IMG/VR virus record: IMGVR_UViG_3300042298_000153
Span: 1-41,213 of that record
DNA length: 41,213 nt
Source of the DNA: a virus
Strand: one strand, 5' to 3'
Position 1 is the first letter of the stretch, and every line of letters starts with the position of its first letter. The notes beneath the pieces are model-generated. The model saw only the letters and a program-made list of their open reading frames with translations. It made no database searches and was not told the DNA's origin. A program made the translations under genes and the position numbers. This document shows positions 34,253 to 41,127 of the stretch, piece by piece.

Positions 34253-34457
34253 ATTTTTTTTGGTATGGTCTAAAGTTTTTCTTTGCTATCTGTAAAGCTT
34301 CTGCTTCTGTGTCTGCGAAGCCTGTGTCATAAGTCCAATCATCGTTGAACCAATAAATCCATTCACCAATGTGTGACTGGAAAACCCCTATTGAATCGAC
34401 AGGAATATCTCTGCCGTAGAATAGTCTCTTTGCTTGGTCTCTTAGATAAATTTCCAT
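34239..34457 (-). CDS. Small hypothetical protein
   Basis: I choose ATG 34457 (MEIYLRDQAKRLFYGRD, 72 residues), one base after the upstream stop, over the in-frame ATG 34493. It contains GEWIYWFNDDWTYDTGFADT followed by EAEALQIAKKNF, an aromatic/acidic pattern like proteins that carry a short beta-hairpin and helix. It resembles small acidic accessory proteins in other phages, with no assigned role. Confidence 0.55.
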   Translation of the reverse strand: MEIYLRDQAKRLFYGRDIPVDSIGVFQSHIGEWIYWFNDDWTYDTGFADTEAEALQIAKKNFRPYQKKYDVL

Positions 34458-34458
34458 G

Positions 34459-34686
34459 TCAGTCTTCGAATGTTTCTTTGTCTTCCTCTGCATAAATTTC
34501 TGCAGTCTCTTTCACCCAATTTCTAAAGCTATCCTTACCGAATCCCATAGCAATTGTAAGTGATTCAAATGTCTCCATTACCTCATGGAAATCAATATCG
34601 CTATGGTCTATTTCAATAGTAATAGTTTTGTCGTAATGCTTAACAGTAAATACTGTTGGCTTGGCGATTGCTAGTTTTCCGTACAT
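34459..34686 (-). CDS. Small hypothetical protein
   Basis: I choose ATG 34686 (MYGKLAIAKPTVFTVKHYDK, 75 residues), which overlaps the upstream gene by 16 bases; an earlier ATG at 34740 would overlap it by 70. The chain has an N-terminal beta pair (TVFTVKHYDKTITIEI), a helix (FHEVMETFESLTIAMGF) and an acidic end (EIYAEEDKETFED). The 'GF..dsF..W' helix pattern is seen in small conserved phage proteins. Function is unknown. Confidence 0.55.
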   Translation of the reverse strand: MYGKLAIAKPTVFTVKHYDKTITIEIDHSDIDFHEVMETFESLTIAMGFGKDSFRNWVKETAEIYAEEDKETFED

Positions 34687-34877
34687 TTTTTTGTTATGTC
34701 TTTTAATTGTTTGAAAATCATTTCTGCATTGTCTCCCCAATACATTTTGCAGTCATCATCCTTAAATGGTGGCTCAATAAAATAGGATTGGTATTCGTTA
34801 GGCTTGGCTGTATATCGGTAACAGGTTTCTTTGTAGGGACAATTTGTCCCCGGGCACATTGTGATGTCGGGACTCAT
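34671..34877 (-). CDS. Small Cys-motif protein (possible Zn binding)
   Basis: I choose ATG 34877 (MSPDITMCPGTNCPYKETCY, 68 residues), because it overlaps the upstream stop in a TAATG arrangement. Four Cys, at residues 8, 13 and 19 (C-x4-C-x5-C) and later in DDCKMYW, could bind a metal ion. The stretch CYRYTAKPNEYQSYFIEPPF is characteristic of a small conserved family in Bacteroidota phages and prophages. No biochemical role is known to me. Confidence 0.6.
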   Translation of the reverse strand: MSPDITMCPGTNCPYKETCYRYTAKPNEYQSYFIEPPFKDDDCKMYWGDNAEMIFKQLKDITKKCTEN

Positions 34878-35512
34878 TATATTTCGTTTATGTCGTAGTA
34901 AAAAGAATTTCCATTTGCACTCACCCACCTGTCGCTCTCTGACTCTACGCACTGAAGCTCAGTGTCAACCTTAAACTCCTTGGGCTCTACAGGGAAGTCG
35001 TTGGTTATAAAGTTTGAGTCCTTCCAAAATATCCTGTTGTTGGGCTGGCACATCAGGTACCCATCGTCAGCCAATAGGATGTGGCCACACTTGTAGTCTG
35101 TAGGCTCGTCAGAGTACGGGTTATTGAACCAATCCACGGTGAATAGATAGGTGGCCCACACGAGGGTCTTATCCTTGAGGATTACCTTGCATCGCTTCTC
35201 TGCTAGGTATGAGTACTCAATGATGCTTACGTTCTCGCTGAAGCAATCCCACAGCTGCTTGAAGTCGCTCGGGATGTCGTTGGTCGGCTCGTGGAAGAAC
35301 AACTCTGAGATAGGCACACGGCTTCTGAGCATCCCGTAGTCGGTCATAATGTGGAAGGTTAGAATCTTACCCGCCACACTCTGAATGCTGAAGGCGTAGC
35401 AGTTGTCGTAGGTCTTGTGGTCTTCCTCCTTCTTCGTTAACCAACTCCTGCGAACCTTTAGCTTCAGGTTCGGGATGTTGGCGTTCAAAACATTCTGTTC
35501 GTTAGTTATCAT
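34877..35512 (-). CDS. Conserved hypothetical protein
   Basis: This 211-residue protein is the longest of the small-gene run. It appears beta-rich, with MTDYGMLRSRVPISELFFHE, an aromatic segment (FTVDWFNNPYSDEPTDYKCG) and QPNNRIFWKDSNF. It is soluble, acidic and without a recognised domain. It ends in TAATG overlap with the next gene. The composition resembles other conserved early proteins of Bacteroidota phages. Confidence 0.65.
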   Translation of the reverse strand: MITNEQNVLNANIPNLKLKVRRSWLTKKEEDHKTYDNCYAFSIQSVAGKILTFHIMTDYGMLRSRVPISELFFHEPTNDIPSDFKQLWDCFSENVSIIEYSYLAEKRCKVILKDKTLVWATYLFTVDWFNNPYSDEPTDYKCGHILLADDGYLMCQPNNRIFWKDSNFITNDFPVEPKEFKVDTELQCVESESDRWVSANGNSFYYDINEI

Positions 35513-35539
35513 AGGTTAATTTTAGAAATTCTTTTCTAT

Positions 35540-35740
35540 TCATTTGAACATTTGGTTTGCAATATGTTTATACATTACATCAATCAAATCTTTTTTAGCA
35601 TCTTCAATAGCACCAGTTAAAATCTTGTCTACTATTTCATCTGTAAGCATGAATGGTAAATTTGCATTACTCAAAGCCAAACTCACATCTTCAATATCAA
35701 AAGATATAATGTGAACATCTCCTAGTTTACTTGTTATCAT
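35540..35740 (-). CDS. Small hypothetical protein
   Basis: This 66-residue protein (MITSKLGDVHIISFDIEDVS; ends MYKHIANQMFK) is alpha-beta and slightly acidic. It overlaps the upstream gene by 14 bases. A 27-base gap separates it from the following gene, with no terminator visible. No family was recognised. Confidence 0.55.
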   Translation of the reverse strand: MITSKLGDVHIISFDIEDVSLALSNANLPFMLTDEIVDKILTGAIEDAKKDLIDVMYKHIANQMFK

Positions 35741-35948
35741 TGTATGTTTCGTTGTAGTATTCTTCTGCTGATTGATTTAAACTTCCACCTTCCATTACAC
35801 ATTTATCATAAAAACTATTAGTAAATTCAAGTATCTGCTCCTTCTCCATCTCTTTGGCTATTTCTAATACTCCCTTTGAGGACTTGCCGTCATACCATGT
35901 GGAGGTTAGTTGCTCATGCAACCATTCTACTGCCGTCTGCTTTTTCAT
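35727..35948 (-). CDS. YYNETY-family small protein A
   Basis: This 73-residue protein (MKKQTAVEWLHEQL...; AKEMEKEQILEF; ends EYYNETYNDNK) has an N-terminal helix with QTAVEWLxxQL, a KEMEKEQI helix and a C-terminal YYNETY. The same order occurs in the gene just upstream, so the two are paralogues. Small proteins with this pattern are frequent in Bacteroidota phages, with unknown function. Confidence 0.65.
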   Translation of the reverse strand: MKKQTAVEWLHEQLTSTWYDGKSSKGVLEIAKEMEKEQILEFTNSFYDKCVMEGGSLNQSAEEYYNETYNDNK

Positions 35949-36151
35949 TTCTTTTCGTAGGTTTCGTTGTAGTATAAATTAGAATCCCAACTCCCATTAG
36001 AAAACCCATTATCCAACCCGTCTTGCCTTGCTCTTATTATCTGCTCCTTGTGCATCTCCTCGGCTTTCATTAAAATCTTGAACCAAGCTAACTTATCCTT
36101 AGGTGTCTCCCATAGCTGGTCAAACATCCAATCTGTTGCGGTCTGTGTCAT
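35945..36151 (-). CDS. YYNETY-family small protein B
   Basis: I choose ATG 36151 (MTQTATDWMFDQLWETPKDK, 68 residues), which overlaps the end of the helicase gene by 32 bases; ATG 36223 lies deep in the helicase gene. It shares TA-x-x-W-x-x-x-QL, KAEEMHKEQI and YYNETY with its neighbour and overlaps it by an ATGA. A tandem duplication is the simplest explanation. Function is unknown. Confidence 0.6.
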   Translation of the reverse strand: MTQTATDWMFDQLWETPKDKLAWFKILMKAEEMHKEQIIRARQDGLDNGFSNGSWDSNLYYNETYEKK

Positions 36152-37604
36152 AGAAATCTTTTTTAAAGTGATTAATGGTGTAATCTTTCTTGTTTGATAC
36201 TGCTTTGTATATGTCTTGTTCAATACCTCCCTCTGAGAATACCCAGTAGACCTGATTCTCTAGCCTGTCCTTGGTTGTCATCCTGTCCTTGCTCTGCCAA
36301 TAACTCGTAGCACTGAAGTCAATGTTGTAGTACACCAAGTAGTCAGCGTCACGTAAAGATATGCCCTCGCGTCCAGAAACAATCTGGAGCGCAATGTTCT
36401 TGTCAGTGTCTTCGAATACACTCAGCTCGCTAGTCAAGTCATCCCCGAACACCTGCTTCAAGGCGTTGTACTCTTCTTTAAATTTATAGAAAATCCCTAT
36501 CTTACTTCCTTGAAATTTTTGTTTAATGAACTCTGCCTTGGTGGTATCAAGCACCATGCTGTTGCCACTCTCGAACTTAATGGTGCCACTGCATAGCTGG
36601 TGCACCTTCATCATTAACTTCACTGCCGTGTCCGCAAGTATGGTCTCCTCCTTACCCTCGATGACTAGGTCTCGCTTGAGTCTACTAATCATGTTGTAGG
36701 TAGAGTCCTTCAGCGTGACATAGAGCACCTCCTCTTTCACCTCAGACTTGAAGCCAGCCTCAGCCTGCGTGTAGTTAATCGTGTATGGCGCCATCTCTTT
36801 GATGATGTCCTCAAGCCCGTGGCTGTAGTCATTGATGTACAGGCTGTTTATTTTCTTCTGCTTTATCCTGACATACCTGTCGCAAAATCTGTAGAAATTT
36901 GCGAACTCACTGAAGGGATTGTTAGGTATCGCGTAGACCTGATGGTACATCTGTGAGTAGCTCTCAGGAGTTGGTGTCCCCGACAGCAGTATTACTTTTG
37001 GTCTATACTTTCTTATCACCTGAGCGACCAGCTCAGCCCTGCCACTTGGCTTGGGGAAAGCCCCCATGCTGTGGGCCTCATCGCAAATCACCAAGTCCCA
37101 CTCCTCGTTGTACATCACCAAGTGAAGGCTCTCGTAGTTAATCACGGTCAAGAAGTATGCAGGATTCAATAGGTTGTAGTCCGCCTCGATTGTGCTGATT
37201 GCTTTCTTCTTGGTAACAAACAATACCTTCCACGACTTGACCTCATCTGCAATGCCTAGACTCGTGAGAGTCTTGCCTGTCCTCACCTCCATGGCAAGGT
37301 ACAGGAACCCGTGCTTCTCTAGTATCTGAGAACCTCTCTCGATTATGTCTACCTGATAATCCCTGAAGGTTACTCCTCCTTTGTTTTTCATTTGATTTAA
37401 TTTATGGTAGTGCTCCTTGCTCCTGATTAATTTGTCAATGACATCTCGGTCTTGCTTGTGCTTGAATACCTTAATCATCTCTGCCTTCTTACCTCGGCCG
37501 ACCTTAGTCTCGTGGCTCTGAGTAAGTATTGATAGTAACGTGTCGCAATAGTCTAGCATAGACTGGTTGCTGTATGAAGGTACCCTTTCGACAATTTCTG
37601 TCAT
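36120..37604 (-). CDS. SNF2/DEAH-type superfamily 2 helicase
   Basis: This 494-residue protein has the SF2 motif set: Q/Ia region VTFRDYQVDIIER, motif I RTGKT (108-112), motif II DEAH (175-178), motif III SGTPTP (208-213), motif V SGREGISLRDADYLVYY (410-426) and motif VI YWQSKDRMTTKDR (435-447). That spacing matches the SNF2-like phage helicases that translocate on DNA or remodel replication/recombination intermediates. It directly follows the primase-helicase and a 54-residue gene, overlapping the latter (ATGA). It is probably part of the replication/recombination set. Confidence 0.88.
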   Translation of the reverse strand: MTEIVERVPSYSNQSMLDYCDTLLSILTQSHETKVGRGKKAEMIKVFKHKQDRDVIDKLIRSKEHYHKLNQMKNKGGVTFRDYQVDIIERGSQILEKHGFLYLAMEVRTGKTLTSLGIADEVKSWKVLFVTKKKAISTIEADYNLLNPAYFLTVINYESLHLVMYNEEWDLVICDEAHSMGAFPKPSGRAELVAQVIRKYRPKVILLSGTPTPESYSQMYHQVYAIPNNPFSEFANFYRFCDRYVRIKQKKINSLYINDYSHGLEDIIKEMAPYTINYTQAEAGFKSEVKEEVLYVTLKDSTYNMISRLKRDLVIEGKEETILADTAVKLMMKVHQLCSGTIKFESGNSMVLDTTKAEFIKQKFQGSKIGIFYKFKEEYNALKQVFGDDLTSELSVFEDTDKNIALQIVSGREGISLRDADYLVYYNIDFSATSYWQSKDRMTTKDRLENQVYWVFSEGGIEQDIYKAVSNKKDYTINHFKKDFYDTDRNRLDV

Positions 37605-37765
37605 TTCCTTATCTTCTTAATCAGTTCCTCTAGGCTCTCGTCACTAAGGAAGCTGTCCTTCTCAGCGCTCCAATAGTCTAGGTACTTGTCTCTGTGTATC
37701 GCATACCATCTGTTGGTATACTCGCTGAAGTGGAACACGTAGTTCCAAATGATTACATTACTCAT
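37601..37765 (-). CDS. Small hypothetical protein, 54 residues
   Basis: I choose ATG 37765 (MSNVIIWNYVFHFSEYTNRW), 54 residues, overlapping the primase gene by 8 bases; the in-frame ATG further upstream lies inside the primase gene. It ends ELIKKIRK and shares its ATGA with the helicase start. It is aromatic-rich, with a short alpha-beta fold likely. No function is known. Confidence 0.6.
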   Translation of the reverse strand: MSNVIIWNYVFHFSEYTNRWYAIHRDKYLDYWSAEKDSFLSDESLEELIKKIRK

Positions 37766-40166
37766 CGTTTTCTTTTTTGCTTTTGATAATAATCCATCTG
37801 CCCTGCTGGTCTCTGTCCTCCTCAGGCATGGTGCCCTCCTTGTACATCGCATAGGACACCAGCCATCTGTAGAATTTAGTTCGGCTGATGCTCATGCGTC
37901 CACGTGGCCCATAGTCAGGGTACTCGTCCACGAAGTTGCTGTATAGCTCGTTCTTGTAGAGCCTCACATCCGTCTGTAGCATCACGTTACGCTCTGTGCT
38001 GTCAACCAAGCCACACCACTCGATAAACTCGTGGCAAGTCTCTGCCGATAGCTGTCGTATCTTTAGGTTCACAAACTTACTCTTGACTAGTCCTGTCCGC
38101 AGGTAGTTAGTCAGACATCCAATCATGTAGTTGTCGAACTCACACCAGTCGTCATCGTTCCAATCCCCGAACATCAACTTACCAAACTCATCCAATGGAG
38201 TGTACTCCTTGGTGTAGTACTGATGTAACTCCAGCTCCCACTTACGTCTAGCAAATGAGTTGCCTGCTCCCTTGATTGCGTAGTTGGTTGTCAATGCAAT
38301 CTTTGGAGACTTGGCAAAAGGAATCTTGATAGCGTCCTTGTTCTTCTTCTCTAGTGTCAACCCTTCTGTAATCACACTGAACAAACGCTCAAAGTCGAAG
38401 TGCTTTCTCACGTCATCGAAGCAAAGTATCTGCGTGTCTGCTGACACCAATTGGTAGGCGAAGCTACGCTCAAAGGCAAATGACTTGCCGTCAATCACCA
38501 CTAGCTTTTTCATCTTGCTCAGGGCATTCATCAGAAGCCCCTTGCCTGTGCCACCCTCAGGGTTGTCGCTGATGACCTCATCGTTCAGGATGACCGCAGG
38601 ACAGAAGCTAAGGTTCTTGTATCCGTGTAGCAGGAATCCTAGCGTGCTCTCCATGGACTTGATGCGTCCCTCGTCACCACCATTGATGTTGCTGACAAAC
38701 TTCTTGAAGTCAAAGTCATTTGACACCCCGCACATCACGAAGTTCCTGTCAATCACATGGTCGTTCCACACGTATCCACCAAGGTCTAGGTAGTCCAAGG
38801 TAGACACGCCATCCTTTGTAATCTTCACCGCGCAGTTCTTGTAGTACAGGTACGCTGCGTTCTTGGTGTCTGCAATAAAGTAAATGTCAATCGTAGACAG
38901 CATGGACAAGAACTCCTCCCTGAAGAACCTAGTTTGGTCAGCGAAGTAGTTGTACACCGCAATGTCGTCCAGCTCCAGCAGATGGTTCAGCACGAAGTCC
39001 TTAATCTCCTTCTCTGAGGTGTGGTCAATCAAGTTGTTGGTGACCTTCACGAACACGTAGTTCTTGCCCCCCTCAGGGCAGTACTTGTAGAAGCCGTTGT
39101 CCTCCAAGAACTGCTTGAACTGAATGTGAATTATTCGGATGACCCCCTTGTCGTTCCTGTCCCAAAAGGTTTGCTTGGCATTCTCCTCCTCAACCTTATT
39201 GAGCACAGATTCGATTGTATCGCTGTCCAAGTGGGAGTCCTGCAGTTGGATGCGAATCTCTTTTTTTGATACACCACGTCTGAGTTTGGCTCTGATGTTA
39301 TTGATGCGCTCCTCGTCCTCGTAGTACTTGGTTCCAAAGTTGGCCGTGTGCTTGTAGGCCGAGTCAATAGTTTGAGCAATCTCTCGAGTCGTGAAGTCCT
39401 CTGAGGCGTACTGGTTCAATACATAGGATGCCAATCCCTTGTTGATTCCAAAGTCATTGAAGGCCATGGCCAGCACGTAGCAGTTCTGATTGCGCTGTCC
39501 CTCGCTCATTGGGTACTTCTTTGTCCACCACTTGACAAGTATGTCCACAATCTTATTCTCATCCGTGATTGGAATGGTAGGCTGGTCTCTTGTCTTGATG
39601 ACCTCGTTGTACTCGGGCTCCTCGATTAAGTCCCACACACTGCTGTTCTCGTTGATGTGTAGCAACGGGTCGTAAGACTCGTAGCACACGCGAGACACGT
39701 TCTTGCTGGTCTTGTCGAAGTATGGGCTGTTGAAGTACTTCTCTAGGCTGTTGAAGTAGTTGGTGTGATTCTCAGGGTCTGCAGGAATCTTTACCAATAC
39801 CTTGAGGCCATTGCCTGACGGGCTAATGAATACAGAGAACACGTACTTGTTCTTGGTCAGGTTCTCCTTGTCCTGCAGGAGCTCCTTATTTTTGGTGTAG
39901 CCATCGAAGTCAAGGCATATCAACCCTGAGTGCTGTATCAGGGACGCGTCTGTCCTCTTGTTGAATGTACCGCTGAAGCAAATTGCAGGCAGTAGCTTCT
40001 TGAGTTCTTGTCTCTCAGGCTTGTTTTTCTCTGAGCGAATTCGCTTGACCAAGTCCTTGGTTGTCTCAGAACCTTCCCTGATTCTGTTAAGAATTACTCT
40101 CACATCCCTATGGAACGGAGTGTCCGTGTCCCTGATGCTTTTAAATATGGTTATGTCTTGTGTCAT
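37758..40166 (-). CDS. Primase-helicase, BT4734/VirE-N type
   Basis: This 802-residue replication enzyme has an N-terminal primase-like domain of the BT4734-like/VirE-N group: SLIQHSGLICLDFDGY (metal-binding Asp86, Asp88) and FISPSGNGLKVLVKI (115-126). A PriCT-like linker follows (about 200-280, CYVLAMAFNDFGINKGLASY). The C-terminal half is an SF3/D5-type helicase: Walker A PEGGTGKG (536-543), Walker B ILCFDDV (580-586), sensor IALTTNYAI (623-631) and an Arg pair at 640-641. It would prime and unwind phage DNA, and the adjacent A+T-rich region is a natural start site. The gene is first behind the putative origin. Confidence 0.85.
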   Translation of the reverse strand: MTQDITIFKSIRDTDTPFHRDVRVILNRIREGSETTKDLVKRIRSEKNKPERQELKKLLPAICFSGTFNKRTDASLIQHSGLICLDFDGYTKNKELLQDKENLTKNKYVFSVFISPSGNGLKVLVKIPADPENHTNYFNSLEKYFNSPYFDKTSKNVSRVCYESYDPLLHINENSSVWDLIEEPEYNEVIKTRDQPTIPITDENKIVDILVKWWTKKYPMSEGQRNQNCYVLAMAFNDFGINKGLASYVLNQYASEDFTTREIAQTIDSAYKHTANFGTKYYEDEERINNIRAKLRRGVSKKEIRIQLQDSHLDSDTIESVLNKVEEENAKQTFWDRNDKGVIRIIHIQFKQFLEDNGFYKYCPEGGKNYVFVKVTNNLIDHTSEKEIKDFVLNHLLELDDIAVYNYFADQTRFFREEFLSMLSTIDIYFIADTKNAAYLYYKNCAVKITKDGVSTLDYLDLGGYVWNDHVIDRNFVMCGVSNDFDFKKFVSNINGGDEGRIKSMESTLGFLLHGYKNLSFCPAVILNDEVISDNPEGGTGKGLLMNALSKMKKLVVIDGKSFAFERSFAYQLVSADTQILCFDDVRKHFDFERLFSVITEGLTLEKKNKDAIKIPFAKSPKIALTTNYAIKGAGNSFARRKWELELHQYYTKEYTPLDEFGKLMFGDWNDDDWCEFDNYMIGCLTNYLRTGLVKSKFVNLKIRQLSAETCHEFIEWCGLVDSTERNVMLQTDVRLYKNELYSNFVDEYPDYGPRGRMSISRTKFYRWLVSYAMYKEGTMPEEDRDQQGRWIIIKSKKENDE

Positions 40167-40180
40167 AAATGTTGAATGGG

Positions 40181-40325
40181 TGTCGATTTTATGTAGTGTA
40201 AGTTACTGACTTTCAATTTACTGTCAATTATGTCGATTTTTAATTCAAATTTTAAATAAAAAAAAATAAAAAGAATAGAAATTATATATAGAGATAGTAG
40301 GGAAAATTAATTGACATTTTTGACA
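40181..40325 (-). other. Putative replication origin: inverted paired 9-mers around an A+T tract
   Basis: The gap 40167-40378 contains, on the + strand, TGTCGATTTT at 40181-40190, TGTCAATTA at 40222-40230 and TGTCGATTT at 40231-40239. On the - strand it has TGTCAAAAA (40325 to 40317) and TGTCAATTA (40316 to 40308). The last two pairs are head-to-tail 9-mers in opposite orientations, flanking about 67 bases (40241-40307) with only 9 G/C. Read in the other direction the 9-mers have the form WWWTNGACA, close to the DnaA box TTWTNCACA. Position between the primase-helicase and SSB genes supports an origin. Alternatively the repeats are operators for leftward early transcription. Confidence 0.5.
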
Positions 40326-40337
40326 GGCAGAAAGGCC

Positions 40338-40362
40338 AAAAAAAAGGGAGAGATTGTCTCCC
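40338..40362 (-). terminator. Intrinsic terminator of the SSB-like gene (leftward)
   Basis: On the - strand GGGAGA (40362 to 40357) pairs with TCTCCC (40351 to 40346) around a 5-base loop and is followed by eight T (complement of 40338-40345). It lies 16 bases beyond the stop of the SSB-like gene and separates that unit from the origin and primase. Confidence 0.85.
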
Positions 40363-40378
40363 CCTTATTTTACCTCCA

Positions 40379-40678
40379 TTAGAATGGTAAGTCACCATCA
40401 TCCTCGGGCTCAGGCAACACTACCTTTGGCTGTGGCTTTGCCTTCACTTCTGTTGGCTTAGCTCCTGTCGGTGCCTCGTAGGTGTCTAACTCAACGTAGT
40501 GGTTCCCGCTTCGCGCGGTCTTCACATTGAGGTTGACCCAGCCATTACGCTGGTGCTCCTTGATGAATGCTACTGCTTCGTCAACTTTTAAAGATAGTCT
40601 GCCGACTACAAAGTCGGGAGCCTTTTCGTTTCTCTTGAAAGAGAATCCGTCTGCAAAGATTTTTTCGTCTTGTGCCAT
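40379..40678 (-). CDS. Single-stranded DNA-binding protein-like
   Basis: This 99-residue protein ends in an acidic tip, PEDDGDLPF, equivalent to the DDDIPF tail by which SSBs recruit replication and repair enzymes. Before it there is a Pro/Lys linker (GAKPTEVKAKPQPKVVLPEP) and an N-terminal beta-rich domain of about 70 residues (VVGRLSLKVDEAVAFIKEHQ; WVNLNVKTARSGNHYVELDT) compatible with a compact OB fold. It is shorter than bacterial SSB, as phage versions often are. It is followed by its own terminator, and lies next to the origin and primase. Confidence 0.7.
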   Translation of the reverse strand: MAQDEKIFADGFSFKRNEKAPDFVVGRLSLKVDEAVAFIKEHQRNGWVNLNVKTARSGNHYVELDTYEAPTGAKPTEVKAKPQPKVVLPEPEDDGDLPF

Positions 40679-40698
40679 TGTGTAAATTGTTTTTGTAT

Positions 40699-40735
40699 GC
40701 CTCAGTCTATTTGAACCAACACCTACCTCTGAGGC
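40699..40735 (-). repeat. 7-bp inverted repeat with tRNA-like loop
   Basis: GCCTCAG (40699-40705) and CTGAGGC (40729-40735) pair across 23 bases in the 76-base gap between the SSB-like gene and the first tRNA-like gene. On the - strand the loop contains AGGTAGG and GGTTCAAAT, pieces reminiscent of tRNA D- and T-loops. It may be an mRNA 5' structure, operator or degenerate tRNA remnant. Confidence 0.45.
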
Positions 40736-40754
40736 TAAGCAGGATGTTAGTTGT

Positions 40755-40911
40755 AGTCAGGACAGGATTCGAACCTGTATTTCACGTCTGAATTACTATG
40801 TATTACTTCTTGAGTTCCACTCTCTGTATTGCTTTTGGGAGCTACCCACGCCTTATACACACATTTATTTTCCATAACGCATAGCATCGTCTACCATTCC
40901 GCCACCTGACT
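40755..40911 (-). tRNA. tRNA-like gene 1, class II shape, enlarged anticodon loop
   Basis: On the - strand the acceptor halves AGTCAGG (40911 to 40905) and CCTGACT (40761 to 40755) pair over 7 bases, and the T arm ACAGG-TTCGAAT-CCTGT is perfect. The 5' part TGGCGGAATGGTAGAC is a Leu-type D arm. A hairpin TTCA-GACG-TGAA sits where a class II variable arm would be. CTATG (40884 to 40880) pairs with CATAG (40800 to 40796) as an anticodon stem, but encloses 79 bases instead of 7, so no anticodon can be read. The loop contains further small hairpins. CCA is not encoded (ACA). It could be an interrupted tRNA, a degenerate copy or a tRNA-shaped RNA with another role. Confidence 0.6.
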
Positions 40912-40917
40912 ATTTAA

Positions 40918-41019
40918 TTACAAAAGCCTAGACCAAATCTTAATTATAGCATCCCTTTGAGGGGATGGTTCTAGTTTTGACCATCTGTCAATCCATTCTT
41001 TAATTTCTTCTTTACTCAT
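40918..41019 (-). CDS. 33-residue ORF between the tRNA-like genes
   Basis: ATG at 41019 and TAA at 40918-40920 give MSKEEIKEWIDRWSKLEPSP... ending IKIWSRLL, a plausible amphipathic helix pair. A perfect hairpin (CATCCC / GGGATG) lies inside. It is short and no family is recognised, but the composition is protein-like and it fills the space between the two RNA genes. Confidence 0.4.
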   Translation of the reverse strand: MSKEEIKEWIDRWSKLEPSPQRDAIIKIWSRLL

Positions 41020-41039
41020 AATTATTTATTTTAATGTGT

Positions 41040-41108
41040 AGTCAGGACAGGATTCGAACCTGTAACAGACCCATTGGCCCGCGTCTTCCTCTATTCCGCC
41101 ACCTGACT
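41040..41108 (-). tRNA. tRNA-like gene 2, shortened anticodon region
   Basis: The 69-base element shares its acceptor stem (AGTCAGG/CCTGACT), T arm (ACAGG-TTCGAAT-CCTGT), the D-arm start TGGCGGAAT and the 3' ACA with tRNA-like gene 1, so they arose by duplication. D stem GCG/CGC is possible. Only 17 bases remain between D and T arms instead of the usual 23; they can form GGCC-AATG-GGTC, a 4-bp stem with a 4-base loop, which leaves no normal 7-base anticodon loop with U33. No amino-acid identity is assigned. Confidence 0.6.
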
Positions 41109-41127
41109 AGTGTCCTTCAAGACACTA
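41108..41127 (-). repeat. 7-bp hairpin between upstream gene stop and tRNA-like gene 2
   Basis: TAGTGTC (41108-41114) and GACACTA (41121-41127) pair around CTTCAA. The stem overlaps the stop codon of the partial gene on one side and the 5' end of the tRNA-like gene on the other. There is no T tract, so it is more likely an RNA processing or stability element than a terminator. Confidence 0.55.

Noticed and set aside
40755-40911. tmRNA or a tRNA with a group I intron
   Set aside because: The acceptor has no G-U pair of the tmRNA Ala type, there is no tag reading frame, and 79 loop bases are far too few for a group I core. It is kept as a tRNA-like gene with an unexplained loop.
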